Assembly: GCF_001949145.1 (NCBI RefSeq)
Contig: NW_019091365.1
Span: 1 to 64,000 of the forward strand
Reading direction: 5' to 3'
Source: Acanthaster planci
Lineage: Eukaryota > Echinodermata > Asteroidea > Valvatida > Acanthasteridae
Length of the DNA: 64,000 nucleotides
Part shown: positions 23,901 to 36,800 of the stretch, piece after piece
Numbering within the stretch: the first letter of the stretch is position 1
Layout of the letters: every line of letters begins with the position of its first letter
The notes under the pieces: model-generated
What the model saw: the letters and a program-made list of their open reading frames with translations, nothing else
The model's database searches: none
Told to the model about the DNA's origin: nothing
Translations under genes and position numbers: made by a program

Positions 23901-25236
23901 TAACGGATGGAAAAATATCACACTTTGGACCCCAAATTTATAGAATAACCACACTTCACTTCACAGTGCTTCACCCCCATTTTCTTTTTACTTTGTACCG
24001 TACCTCTTTTCAGTTTTTCACCTTATACCTAACCTTGCTTCGCCTCACATTTGTTCATTGTGTTCCTTTGAGGCCACAAAATTACCCAAACTCTGAAGAA
24101 GGGTGTCTAAGAACAAACCTGATGATGGTCCAGTTCATTGAGTACTGTGTATTATTTTCAGAAAATCAAAACAATCCCAGAGGATCCTGCATCCTCTAGG
24201 ATTTCAATTTCAGATCAAAAGTTGCTGTGTCACAATTCGAATCGCACCTACATGTAAATTCAGCATCTAGGATATGTTCTCACCTTAAGTTAAATTATGC
24301 TACACCATGTCGCGCACTGAATGAACAAATTGTAAAGTGTAGTAATTACGCGCGCATGTGTCGTGTCAACACTTCCATGCTCTTCGGTTTCCACATGCTT
24401 CTAATGACAGTTTTCCAAAATTGCATCTTTAGACACATCATTGGAAGTGGCCTTCTTTTGTTTTCTTCAAAATGACAGCTTTGCCAGGAAGAATAATTTC
24501 ACAGGGAGTTTAGTCGCATAATCATCTTTAAACCAAATATGCTTGTCAACAATAATTTCATCAGTTACTTTCTTTGGTAGCTGCAAATAATTCATCGTAC
24601 CTTTAAAACTTGGCCATTCTCTTCAGTAGCTTGTCTTACATGTACCTTGCCACACCTGGTCTCTCTGCCCCTCATTCTGCAGTCTTGCCTTTCTTTTCAG
24701 TGATCCACATCATCCCCCTTCACGTTGCTTTATTCACCATGCACACGCTAAGTACTGTAAACGTCTGCACTCTTACCTCATTTTGCCATTTCTTGCTTTG
24801 GCTACCCTTTATTGCCAAAGAACTTTTTTATAACATTCTGGGGTGGTTCAAATCACCATTTATCAGCAAGATAAAACCTGATTCGAACTTTGAAAGCATT
24901 CACACATTGAATCAAGGTCAAGCACCATTTTAAGAGAATTTGAAATGGTGTGTGAACACTCCCAGGTACTTTCAACCTCATTTCTCAAGATTATCTTCTC
25001 CTTGTTTCCCAAGGTCATATTTTTTACCCCTTTTTCAGCTTTCCTGTTTGAGTCCTCATACCATCTTGAAACTTGGTGGGATGATCAAATACATGTATGT
25101 CACCCTCATGACCAGTTTACATACAGGAAGATGTGTCATCAATAAAATGCCATCTGGTAGGCAAGTTTCTCATTTCCGTGAGGGTTCTTCGAAGATCTGC
25201 CTGACCAGCTTAATAAGTACTTGTTTCACAACTGAG
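17905..25236. other. Gene-free DNA upstream of HNF4 (second part)
   Basis: No convincing exon. A GC- and CpG-richer block lies at about 19190-19520. A weak DR1-like site with an adjacent TGATTAATC homeodomain-type motif lies at 19791-19807. A T-rich 174-codon open frame at 23675-24199 is hydrophobic only because of composition. A dispersed repeat with landmarks CAGGGACACA and CCCCTAATTTCTGGA occurs near 32195-32260 and 46775-46830, with a diverged relative near 23905-23950. Confidence 0.5.
18300..18440 (-). repeat. Sequence with a tRNA-type B box, possible SINE fragment
   Basis: The minus strand at 18323-18335 reads GGGTTCGAATCCC, a perfect T-loop / B-box motif. No clear A box was found at the expected distance, so it may be a SINE fragment or chance. 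Confidence 0.35.
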
Positions 25237-25736
25237 TAGGACCGTGTCAATTTGAATTATTCAGTATTCTGATTTTTGCCGCTGTTTTCAATTGAATATT
25301 CAAGTTTCAAATATAAAAAGGAAATTCCAAAAAGGTTGTAATGCCATTGGGTAAAATAGCGAAATAGTTTCTGAAAATAGTGACTGCAGATAGGACAACA
25401 AATACAGTGTTAAAAGTCATTTTGATGTGAAAATGTTTTTGCAGATACTGGTATTATACATGTATGTACGTGTACATGAGTGTTACCAATATAAACATTG
25501 GAGTCGCCTTGTATGGTTGATCAGTACATGTAAGTGGAAACAGAAATAATATTTTGGGCCTCACTGTTAAGCCTATTGATCACTAGTTTTCAACTTCTCA
25601 CAGCACTTAGAAATAAGGTTTCAGAATGCAGTCTTGTTACCAGAAAATCAGTACACATTATACTTTTCAATACTCGATTCCAAAAATGAATACTCCAAAT
25701 TCCCTTAATGTTCAATCAAATATTTGGCACAGCACT
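25237..25736. mobile_element. AATATTCG-rich miniature element, copy 2 (degraded)
   Basis: The left end TAGGACCGTGTCAATTTGAA and the reversed right end TAGTGCTGTGCCAAATATTT match those of the 10012-10494 element. The interior is AT-rich with TTGAATATTCAAG-type sequence. No target duplication is visible. Confidence 0.5.
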
Positions 25737-26139
25737 AAAATTAAGAACAAAAGGTTTATTGATATTTGAAATTGGGTTTGGGAATGTGTATTTTGTTACA
25801 AAAATTTCATTGCATTTACACCTTCAGAACATGTACATGGACTTTCAAATATTTAATTCCAAAAGAAATATTCCTATGCCGGGTACTTGATGCTTGATGG
25901 AAAATTCAGCACTATAATTGAGAGTTGCTGCCTTTGAAAAAGTGTTAGTACTTTCCCACATTAAAAGCACTACACACTTCCCAAGCATTCTTTTAGAAAG
26001 TACACACGTATACAACATGTAATTTATTCATCCCAGACAATGCACTTGCCATTTGCGCAAATAAAAATTATTGTACTTTATAGGAACGTTTCAGTAATTT
26101 TTCCTAATTTATGTTATCCATTCAAAGTAAAAGCTATTT

Positions 26140-27060
26140 ATTAACCACTTCAGCGTCATTCACGATGTAACGTGCCAAGAGCGACGACACTTGTCCCTTC
26201 ACTCCACCCACCCAATAACTAAAAAATCCACAAAATTACCCCCTCAGCAAATATTTTCCCGTCCATACAAGGGGTCCTGCATGCGGACAGCTTCATGCCT
26301 GCTCACGTTTGCCGGCTGCATATTTAAATAATGTCTCGATAATATCTAAAATGTTTGCCTTTGACGGCTCATACCGACGTTGGCAGTGTGCTTAAAAGAC
26401 TCTAAATCACCCAGCGTGATTCCGGCTATAGGTCCTGTAAGCACCAACTGCTTCCCATGCCCAGAGTTCTGCCATTTTTCGTCGTCCTTCAGCAAACAGC
26501 AAAATGCAGTTGAGTATGCCCTCCACAACCGTGGAGCTTTGCAGCTCTATTACGGCACGGCCATTATATTTCCAAAAGTGCAGCCACATTGCTGTATCTG
26601 CACTGCTCACGTTCAGTCAAGCCATCAGGGCAGAGAGAAAAGGAGTTTTTTCTTTTCTCCCCCCCCCTTCGCCTGCGCGACATCACGGCACCACGATCAC
26701 TCTGCAGTAACCAGTTAGCTGTGTTTGCAAATCTTTACCATCCAGCCCCGCAGCGGATGAATCAACGGCGCTACAATTCCTCTGTCAACAGAGCGTGTGC
26801 CTTGAGCATGTCGGCCTCAATTGTCCCCGACCCACTAGAGTCGATTCCCCCCTCCGGCCCTTTTCCACAAAGCCAGGCCGACATCATTTACGTTGAAATC
26901 CTGTGTTTATTGAATCAGGCTCTATTTGGGAGTGCAGGGGGAGGGTAGTGGTGTACACATAACCACTGATCGCCACAATCTCCCAAAGCAAGCAACGTTT
27001 GCCACAGACCCGCTGGCGGGGCCACCCCTCGGGAATCCAAACCATCTTTTCAGACTTGTC
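26140..27060. promoter_or_regulatory. GC/CpG-richer block, candidate regulatory module
   Basis: It differs from its surroundings: no TACATGTA tracts, more CpG, and AT-rich motif clusters such as CAGCAAATATTTTCC and TGCATATTTAAATAATG embedded in it. Open frames overlap on both strands without domains. Regulatory status is inference. Confidence 0.3.
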
Positions 27061-28316
27061 AGGTGAAATATAAAGTGCTCATTTTCGATCAGAATATGCA
27101 AAAATTGGGCTTCAGCTAGGGGTTTTTAAAAAAGTTTTTCTGAAATGTGCTACATGTAGCTTTGTTTACAGGTACCAGGGTACTGTAGACATTGACACAT
27201 ATGGCCAATTGAATGAAGGCTAGTTGTTTCCGTTTAGTATGAACTCACGGCATTTGTTGATATTTTCTACAGCACCAGTTCATCATTGCATATTGTGATA
27301 AAACTACGAAGAAAATTAGAGAGAAGTTTTAAAGAATTTTCAAAATTTTTAGTGGAAGAGAAATAATGGAAGAAAATATTTTAAGAAAATGGTGTTGTCC
27401 TTTGCATTTTGTGGACTGAAAAAATGTGTTTCATGTACATGTAGATTCAGTGATGCTTGTTTTTGAGCCTCACAAAAGTGACAATGATGAATCAGTAGAG
27501 TTGTCCTGAAAGAGCTGTTTTAAATCAAACCCTACTTTTCGGACAAAAGACACAACATGTCAAAAGTAATAGGCTTGCTCACCCCTTTTGAGATGATCCA
27601 TGTGGTTTATTGATTTATTTTCATTTTCATTCTATTACACTTTTCCACCTGCCAAAACAAACGAACACAAGTTACATGTACATGTATGTAGAATCAGTCT
27701 TTTCAAAATGCTGAAAATGGCAATTAAAAAATAACATGAAGAAACCTCTGCCAAGTCCAGAATGCAAGGAATAAGCTCAGTTTTTTCTCCAGCTTCAGGC
27801 ATGGGGAGCTGAGGTACCAGCTAAGGGGTACATCACAAGACTGGTCAGTAAATAATTTTGATGGTTTTTTATATATACATTGTATATGGTTTTTACATGT
27901 ACCAATGGGTGGGGTTCGGCAGCACCTTGCCAGGAGGGTTTGGCCCCCATTTTGGCGATGCGCCTGAATAGGCTGGTAAATGGCAAGATGAAACAGGGGT
28001 CCAGCACCTCTTCAGGGCCATATGGGAAAACAAACTATTATGGGTGCAGTGTCCCAATTCAAGAAAAATTTTCCGTCAGGCCGAGGCGCACAAAAAGCAC
28101 CCCTCAGAGATTGTTTCGAAAAGAGGGGTCTGTTTGGGCCAAGAAATGGTGGGATTGTGTCAGTATGGCCCAGGATCATCTCTGTAGATTCAGGGGCACC
28201 CATCTGAGGGCAAAGTAGACCAAAATGGGATTGAAAATTAGTCAGAAGAGCCCGAGGAAGGTGAGGGATGTCATTTGAAAAATGGCCGCTGGGAGGGCTT
28301 GGCAACATTCACTTTT

Positions 28317-28550
28317 NNNNNNNNNNNNNNNNNNNNNNNNNNNNNNNNNNNNNNNNNNNNNNNNNNNNNNNNNNNNNNNNNNNNNNNNNNNNNNNNNNNN
28401 NNNNNNNNNNNNNNNNNNNNNNNNNNNNNNNNNNNNNNNNNNNNNNNNNNNNNNNNNNNNNNNNNNNNNNNNNNNNNNNNNNNNNNNNNNNNNNNNNNNN
28501 NNNNNNNNNNNNNNNNNNNNNNNNNNNNNNNNNNNNNNNNNNNNNNNNNN
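28317..28550. other. Assembly gap
   Basis: A run of 234 N. Nothing can be said about the content. Translations across it are meaningless. Confidence 1.
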
Positions 28551-28611
28551 GTGCACCCTATATTGTCAATTACAGAGGTTTGCCGCAGCATGTGTGGTTA
28601 TGCTCAGAAAA

Positions 28612-28649
28612 GTTCTGAAAAGAACCACACTTGTGGTTCTTTTCAGAAC
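28612..28649. repeat. 38-bp perfect hairpin
   Basis: The arm GTTCTGAAAAGAACCACA (28612-28629) is followed by a two-base CT loop and its exact reverse complement (28632-28649). It lies 61 bp to the right of the assembly gap. Confidence 0.9.
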
Positions 28650-31600
28650 CGTACATGCTCAGATAGAGATATTCTTGCATAGTGCTACCACAGACCCCTA
28701 TAACTAACTTGCTACCTTCACCGTTAAAGCTTCAAAGCTCAAGATATGATTGATTGTGAATTTTTCAAGGCCGGGATAAAAAAGGGAGTGCTGGATGTGA
28801 GAGAGAAGAGAAGAAAAGGGAAAAACAAAGATGGGAGAGGGATTAATGAAAATCAGGGAAATGCTGTAAATTGCATGTTTAAACATTTACAGTGTACCAA
28901 TTTTTGCTTGTTTCATCAGATGGAGGGAAACGCTGCTTATTCCATACTGTTTCATGATACGAACCGGAAGAACTATCCTATAGAATGTTTGCATTTGAAT
29001 AAGAAAAAGTTTTGGGGTCTGCTGGCAACGTACTTGTACTCATTTACATGTACGTGTATGTCATCTGGTCATGGACTCTGGTTGTAAAGGATTGGTATCC
29101 CATTTTGCAGAGATGAGAGGCAGCCTGAGTCGCAGAACTTCACCAGCCTGTGCCAAGTGTGCACGCATGTACTGTATGCTTGCGACATCATGAAGTAATC
29201 ATTGGTTGCAGTGGTGCACTAATTAACCCACTTTCTGTCCACGGTGTATACAGTATGTGCAGTCGGCAGTCTTTGAACCTCAGGGAGCACATGATTGGGA
29301 TCAGTTGATTACAGGTACCATTAGGGTTCATCAGCTGTTCAGAGCAAATATATGCCTATTATCTGTTACATTGTGTTGTATTTGCTAACTGCCTGCAAAT
29401 TTGAAACTTTATCTTTTGGGGGAAGGCAATAGGAACTTGTCTTTGAGAGTTTTTGAAAATGTACCAGTAGGACTCATGACTATGGCCGTATTGATGAAGA
29501 GACAACTTGGCAACAATGCGTGTAACTTACTGAACAGTTTACCCAAAAAAATTTGTCAATCTCACGAAGTGACAAAAACCTGGAAAATCAATATTTTTAA
29601 TCTGTAGCTTTTGCGGCCATTTAGGTACATGTACATGTACATTTGATTCAAGGAACAAGTTGGTATAGTATTACAGCCAAATATTGTTTACTTTCTTAAT
29701 TATTGCACATAAACATTTGACAAAAAAGCTTGGTCTCCTGGTTTTTGGTCTCACAAAGTGACAAAAACTTCCTTATTACTTGGAAAAACTAGAGAGTAAA
29801 CACAGCTCTGGTTGAGTCAAGATGCGAGTGTATGCATGAGTGCGAACGATATTGAGCGTGAACACCCGGTAGCATGTTGAATGTACATGTACTGTAACAA
29901 TGCCAACAGTTTTTCCTGCGTGTATAATCTCACACAGGAGCAAAAACTGTGTGTAGTGCAATATGTGTAGGTGAAAAATAAGACCTTCAGGTTTTACAGT
30001 CTTTTGAAATATAAAAACTTTTGTGAATGAATTAATGTTTAATTAAGACAAGAAATCTACAAATAACTGTGGATAGCATTTTTCAAACCTTACTTTGCGT
30101 AACGATGCCAAAAATTCCCCAGTCTGTAAAACAGAAGTGGTCAAAATTGTGGGATGAAATAAGTTATATTTTAAAATGCATTTTTCTCAGATGTCTGTTT
30201 TGGACCATTGGGGGGGAGGTTTTCTCATTTTGTGAAATCATCGACGTATTGGAAATACACACTTCATTCTTTTCAGAACAATTTCTCTGCTGTGACTCTC
30301 TGTTCCATTAACACCCTCAAATTATCCTCACAATAATGACCCCAGTAAAGTCCTTAGAGCTTCAGGTTTCTCTTAATTGCCTGCTGTTCTCAATCCAGGG
30401 TGCAAGTAGTTTTTTGTCCAGTGTCATTCTCTACCAATGGCGGTTTCAATCGTAAGCACTCAATCTCGATGAGTTGACTCTTGCAACGAGATTGAGCAGA
30501 ACAAAAACTTCCTGGCAGTACCTACATGGATCCCACTGTGGATGATATAAAGGCCTTTTCAACCGTGACAATTCAGTGATTCTTGTTTGAGGTCTAATAT
30601 GAAGATGTTTATATGCAAGTATTTTTTTGCCTTTTAAAACATTTTTTGACTGAGTGTTGCAGAAACTTAAAGATGTACATGTATAATAAGGACCATGCAC
30701 CCAGTAAATAATTTAAGTTGGTACATGTACCAGCATCTCGCCACACAAAGTTACTACTATCTCTCTGTGGAGAGATCATAAGTTGCAGCGGTGAGCCACC
30801 AATTTAAAAATTTGTACGAGTAGTGGACCTATGCATCTGTACATACATTTTCAAAACATTCTATAAAAGAGTTGATTTAGAACCAACAATTTCTCACTGT
30901 AGGAGTTGATTGTCCAATGAAATCATACACAAACATCATACTCACATGGACTTCAAAGAGAGCTGATTCCAAGAATGAGCCGGTGCTGAATTTCAATAAG
31001 CCATGGTATTTCGGGAACAAAGCGTGCGTGCTTGAGTCAGTGACTGTTAGGACAGTCTACATGTACCTTGTACTGGGCATGCACTGTTGGAGTACCAAAC
31101 TGGCTCATTGGCTATTACATGTACAGATTAAGTTACATTAATTGTGTTCACTAACACGACGCATTAAGTTTCCCTTGTCTTTTTCTTTTTCTTGTTTAGT
31201 GACAGAAGTTTTGAGGTCAAATTTAGCACCTTGGTGTAGTCCCCCTCCCCAAAGTAATGTTTCAGGGGCTCCGTACATGTAACTTTAAAAAGTTAGTCGT
31301 GCAGAACCAGGGGAGTAGACTTACAGGATCTTGTTTCAAGTACTAAGTATTTTGAATCACCTGTACCTGCAGGTGATATCAAATACCATTGATACAAATA
31401 TTATTTGCATGTACGCATGTACATGTACCTGAACACGTACTCTACCATGTCTACCTGTCAAAAAGCAAATCTTAGGTTTTGTGGTTGAGCAAAGATTGAT
31501 CAAGTGCAACCCCTGGACATGAAGTTTTGAGTTTGGCTTCAATTTTGTCACAGAGGTCAAGTTCAAATACCAATACAGATACAGTTGAGGTACATGCACA

Positions 31601-33741
31601 CATACGGTGTCTCGTCTGCCTTGTCTATCACATCGGAACACGCATTTACCAATGCACAAAGGTTAAGCTTTTTAGTTTGGCTTTGCTCTGAGTATACAGA
31701 GGTTACACATGTGTGTTCAAAATGCATGCACAGTGCATATGTACACTTGAATGTGACTTACATGCATATGCACATCAAATTCATAGTCCAGTTGTGAAGT
31801 TTCGGTTTGACGTTCAGAGAGGAAGTGCATCCAAGACACAATTTTCTACACTTAATTGTCTGTCTGCTGAGTGTTTTGGTGTGAATCTAAATAGGCTTTG
31901 TGTGATTTAACTTGTTAATGCTGTCTATCACAGTTGAGGTTGACAATCAAGTCAAGGAAGATTTGAGTTGGTATGACGTTCGGTCTTGATGGTGATTCCA
32001 TGTCAGTGCAACGGTATGTTCATGGGTAATTGGGGGTCTGTTTTTAAGTGTTACATGTACATCTGACATATGATTTTGTCAGTTCAGAACACATTTTCTA
32101 ATTTCCATGAGTGATGAATTAATGCAAATTGGCTGCCAAACAAATAGATAAGTTTGAAAACAATTCCGGTGATATTTCCATGTCAGATAACACGGGGGTG
32201 GTCAGATGTAACAGGGACACAAAAATGTCACACTGTTAGACCCCTAATTTCTGGAATTAGCCATATGTACATGTAAGTGTAGTTTTCGTTGTAATACATG
32301 ATTATGCACAATACATGTATTCTTTTAGTTGAACCCAAGTTTTGTGTTCAATTGAGTTGGGTCACGTTTCGTGTATGGGTTCCGATTTGGCATCTTTCTT
32401 ATTTGTGAAGATTGTTTCGATAAAAACCTGTGCCCAGAGTGATTATGCAATACATGGTACCCTATGTATGCCATTTACGTCAAATCTACATTTTCAACAC
32501 TAGACCCAGACTTTTTTGGGCAAGTTTGGTAATTTTGGCCCAATTATCTCCATTCTTTTTCATTTATTCTTGGGAAGAATGTAACCTTTTTGTGAAGTCT
32601 GAAGGCCTTCATATAATAATCTGCTGTTTACTTGCATACATGTACATACAGTAGATGCAGTTTGAATATTTACATGTGGCTCATCATCAAAATTCTTCCA
32701 AATTCTATTACATGTATATTCAGTTTCTTTCATGGAACAGCCTTAGTACTGTACATGTAGCCACCATAGTTTTACATATTAAAGTTACAGCATCTTTTTC
32801 CCTTAATACCCCACTTATTTTAAGACATCAGAACAAGTTACTGGAACCTGTTGCCATCAATGTGCCACTACTTTTCAGAAAACTCATTATTATAGTTGAT
32901 GGGTTTGTTGGAAATTAAAATCTTTGTAAGTAATTTGTTATAACTCAAAAGTGTTTAAAGTTTTGTTACAAACGTACATTGTACATGTATGCACGGACAC
33001 CCAGTGCATTAACAAAAAAGCAAAACTCTTTCCTAAATTCAAAACAGCAGTTCAGTGTGAATTTACATTAACTTATCATATCTGACCTAGCTACATGTAG
33101 CTTCTGTAGGACTATATGCGTGTGTACACAAATCACCACAGGATCTTATTAACTTATTAATATCCAGGATTTTTATGTCTCCAGCAGAATCGTTTTTAAT
33201 GTTTGGAAAAGTGGACGCCACCCCCCGTAGCCCAAAATGGTCCAGCCTTTGCTTGTCCAGACACCCCCCCCGGGTTTATCAGTCATTCTGAGGCGCTGAT
33301 ATTCATATCTGACTGCACGCCGTTCAATTTTGGTCCTCGCGGGTCAGAACGGGAATGATTTATTTTCTCACCCCTGGGGTCGCAGAAATTTGCAGTAGTC
33401 GCGTCATTTGCCTAGGTGTCCTCAAAGGTTACCAAAAAATTGAGGGCAAACTGTGAGCCAACCAGGTACTCTATCTACTTGAGATAAGGCACCTCTCTGG
33501 GTTTTTTTTTTTCTGAGCAGCAAATTAAGGATGCTCTCACTGTTGACTGCTGTTTACGGCAGAACGGCTTCATTTTCATATCGGGCCTAATGTGTCTTTG
33601 CCGGTTGACCAACGTCAACGGTTTAGGGGGAAACCATTAAACATTAACGTGAGCGAATTCTACACTGTGTTGAAGGGGGTTTGAGTTGTTTCCCCTCTCA
33701 AACTAACCTCCGCGCTGGCGGGTTTCTTCTCCACTGCAGAT

Positions 33742-33829
33742 ATGGGGGACGGATTCCAATATCCACAGGGTGGAACGGACGAAAAGGCCAATGTTCAGAT
33801 CTGGCCGTCAAAGTTTGTCGGCAGCCCAG
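33742..33829 (+). CDS. HNF4: HNF4 5' coding exon (A/B region)
   Basis: It encodes residues 1-29 ([11 protein letters not shown]...GSP) plus the first base of an Asp codon. The donor is strong (CCCAG|gtaggt at 33830). The frame joins exactly to the DNA-binding exon as G|AT. The segment ANVQIWP resembles the ENVQVLT segment encoded just before the D-starting second exon of vertebrate HNF4A, so the intron position looks conserved. The ATG is preceded by a pyrimidine-rich tract and AG (33738-33739). The exon could therefore be internal, starting at 33740 with AT completing a codon, or it could be a first exon with the ATG used as start. I chose the ATG because no upstream exon can be identified. 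No TATA box is evident just upstream. Confidence 0.85.
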
Positions 33830-36800
33830 GTAGGTTCCACTGTTCACCGTTTAAAAAAAAATCCCATTTTTAGAGGAAACTAGACGTAGCGGTGTTAACG
33901 CGGACTCCGAGCCATATCATTGAAATGCCTCGGCAGTGTTATTTCATTTGGAAATTTTATCTGAACAGGAAGCCACACATATTCATACATGTATTCACAT
34001 GGAGTCCCTACAAAATTGTCCTCAAATGCTTAGTTCAAGTTGGGGTTAGAGTGATTTAATAATGTACCCACAAAGTGGCATGGTTCAACATCATTTGGAA
34101 AGAATTTGTCTTGGCAGTGAGACATCTGAAATGGTCTTTTTCAGTTTTTTTGTTTTGGGTCCATTTTGAGAGGTAGTTTCATGTTGGGGTAAGGCAGTTT
34201 TAAGCATCATGTTTAGGATTTTGATTTTAATGATGCTGGAAATATTTGATGAATTCACACCATTTGTATCCAAAATTGTACATGTACCTTGTGCACACAT
34301 GGAGAATGTAACGCCCCAATCGTTTTAAAAGATATACAAGTGTCAAACTTTGTCAGAATATTGCCACTTTTCCAGAAATATGTTTTCATGTTTTGTTGAA
34401 GATGGAGTCCTTCACAGTACATGTTCGTATATTCTGAACGAATTCATGCAAACCATGTGCATACATGTATGTACATGTACACACAAAGCTCTAATTTTGC
34501 CACCGTTTACATTTAGCATTATCTGGCTGAATGCACTGAAATCTACCTGAACATTCTTACACGACAGATTGGTTTTGGTTGTGGTCGTTTATCATCCATG
34601 CATATAGTGTACGTATGTACAATTTTACTAAGGTGATTTGGTTATCTTCATGTAATTCACTTACCTCTCCCAAAAACTCTACTTTCAGTGAGGAATCATT
34701 AATACACGTATACCCTGGACCTACGTACTTTTCTCTTTCCACTTTTCCTCTCATGGAAACATCCATACGTATGGAGAGAAATATACTCATGAACTTCAGC
34801 AAGAAACTGAATAAAAGTTGACTCGTGCATGTACATACAGTATCGACTCTTAATTCACTCTGAATGAAAATGAAGTACAGTATCTCGCAGTTTGCGTACA
34901 TCCTTGTTTATAGCGCAGCAACCGCAACCACGGCGAGGTTGAAGTTTAGACTTTAGAGCAGCGGGTGTCGAGCGAACGAACAGCCGTGGGCCAGGGAAGC
35001 TTCATTCAGCCCACTGGCTGGCCTGAATGAATGGAGCAGGGTCGGCCAGCCTGACAAAAATTGTTTCCAGCGTGGTCTTTGCACCTTGATCCGGGCACTA
35101 CTCGTGGTTGGGCTTGCATTGCCGGGCCCTGCTCCACGGCCCGCCAAGCCAGCTGAGCATGAATGGCCACATTTTTAGAGATGGAATTTGTTTGACAAGT
35201 ACATGCATCCAATTTGACACGCAAACTTCAACGAGCCAAAAATCAATCCATTGCTGTATAAACTAACAAAAGCACTCATCTACTGAATGAGACAAAGTCT
35301 TTGCATGAGGAAGGACTTTGAATATTTAAATTATACAAGTAGGTACATGTACGCTGTCCAAAGTATAGTACAATACCACAGTATAAGAACAATATTTATG
35401 TCCAAAGTTCCTATAAACATAATTTTATGCAACATAGAGGAAATTCCTCCATTGCCCAGTGCAGGCTGAGGATTATCATCTTGACCTTTTTTTCAAATAA
35501 CGACCTCAGCTACGCCTTGCATTAAGTGAAAATGTACCATCCACTTACTGTGGACTGTAAAAAACATGGAGGCCAGAAATTTGGAGCTTCTTACGTGGAA
35601 TGAGAGCCGAGCTTTAGAACAGGGATGGCTGTGGTGCTGGGAGCCAGCTTGGAAGATCGATAGCCATGAAATGTGCATCCTACATGTACATGTACATGCA
35701 CAAAGCGTGGTTGAAATGAATGCTGCAATAAATCAGTCAAATCATGACACCTTCACAGGTGAAATCCTATCATTGCTAAGGAGAGGACAAAGAGTTGAGT
35801 AAAAATCTATGTACCATAGTTGGCTTTTGTTGATTTTTTTTATTAGTGTGAGAATTCCTGCTTGCTTCTTGGAGCATGAGAGTAGCCTGAAATGCAGAAG
35901 TGTCACGTTGCTATGTAAGAGTCAGCAGACTCGCATTTACATGTACATGTAATGAAACATTTTTACCAAAATTTGATAGGCGTTGTGCTCTGAACCCTTC
36001 AAAACCTACCATTGTGAAGGAATCCTATGACACATTCTACGAGCTTAACTTTACAATGGAGATCAAGCCCCAAACAGTCACAAATTGACAGTGCGCTGCT
36101 GTCTGCAATCTTTGTCCAGCCTCAGAATGGGTTTAAAAGTATCTGAAGTAATCGTGGATAACAGGAGTATGTGAACATGTACACGTACAGTGTACATAGA
36201 TGCCTAGGCTTGTACCATGTTGTGGGGATATTTTCGTTGAACTGCTGAGAAAGGTGCATTCGAGTTGAGGTGACAAAACTTTGTCCGTGGGATGTATTTG
36301 GCAGTGTTTTATTCAAGTCCATCACAAGTCATTCAGTATCACACCCATTTCAGACAGGCATTCTAGGGTCGCACAGAACCACATAGAATTGAGGGCTGTG
36401 CCGAATATCCAAATGTTCGATGGATTATTGAATATTCAGTTGTTATACATTTTTGAATTTGAATATTTGAATGCAAAATTCCTGAAAAAGAAGCGAGAAT
36501 TTTTTTTAATTGAGAAAAATTGCACTGAACTGAGTCTTCTTCTTTTCTTTTGTCATTGGTCACCTTGTCACTTGTGACTAGCCTTGTGAAGGGACTTGTG
36601 ACCTGTAGGGCTTGTGATGGAATTGAATACAACACTGATATCTGGTCCCCACATTATCTGTGTCTCAACATGTGTGTGCATTATGTATGTGAGATCCCAC
36701 AACGACAGACCCAATGTCATACGTGTACATGACACAAGTTTGTTACTACTGTGTATGCTTAGACTTCATTTACCACTGTGTACCAGTTTGTGCTGCAAAA

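Larger units (their letters stand above)
25745..33739. other. Gene-free DNA immediately upstream of the first HNF4 exon
   Basis: It includes the CpG-richer block, an assembly gap and a perfect hairpin, listed separately. A GC-richer stretch of about 33180-33739 runs into the HNF4 5' exon and contains a single TCAAAGGTTA receptor-type half site at 33422-33431. It may hold the proximal promoter, but no TATA box or initiator can be assigned. Confidence 0.5.

Noticed and set aside
23675-24199. 174-codon plus-strand open frame rich in Phe, Leu and Ser
   Set aside because: The hydrophobic look comes from T-rich DNA. There is no domain, no splice context, and it overlaps a dispersed repeat.
28242-28707. 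Open frames of 104-141 codons
   Set aside because: They exist only because the 234 N bases contain no stop codons.
33421-33433. HNF4 autoregulatory DR1 in the proximal region
   Set aside because: Only one half (TCAAAGGT) fits. The other half has several mismatches, so it does not qualify as a DR1.
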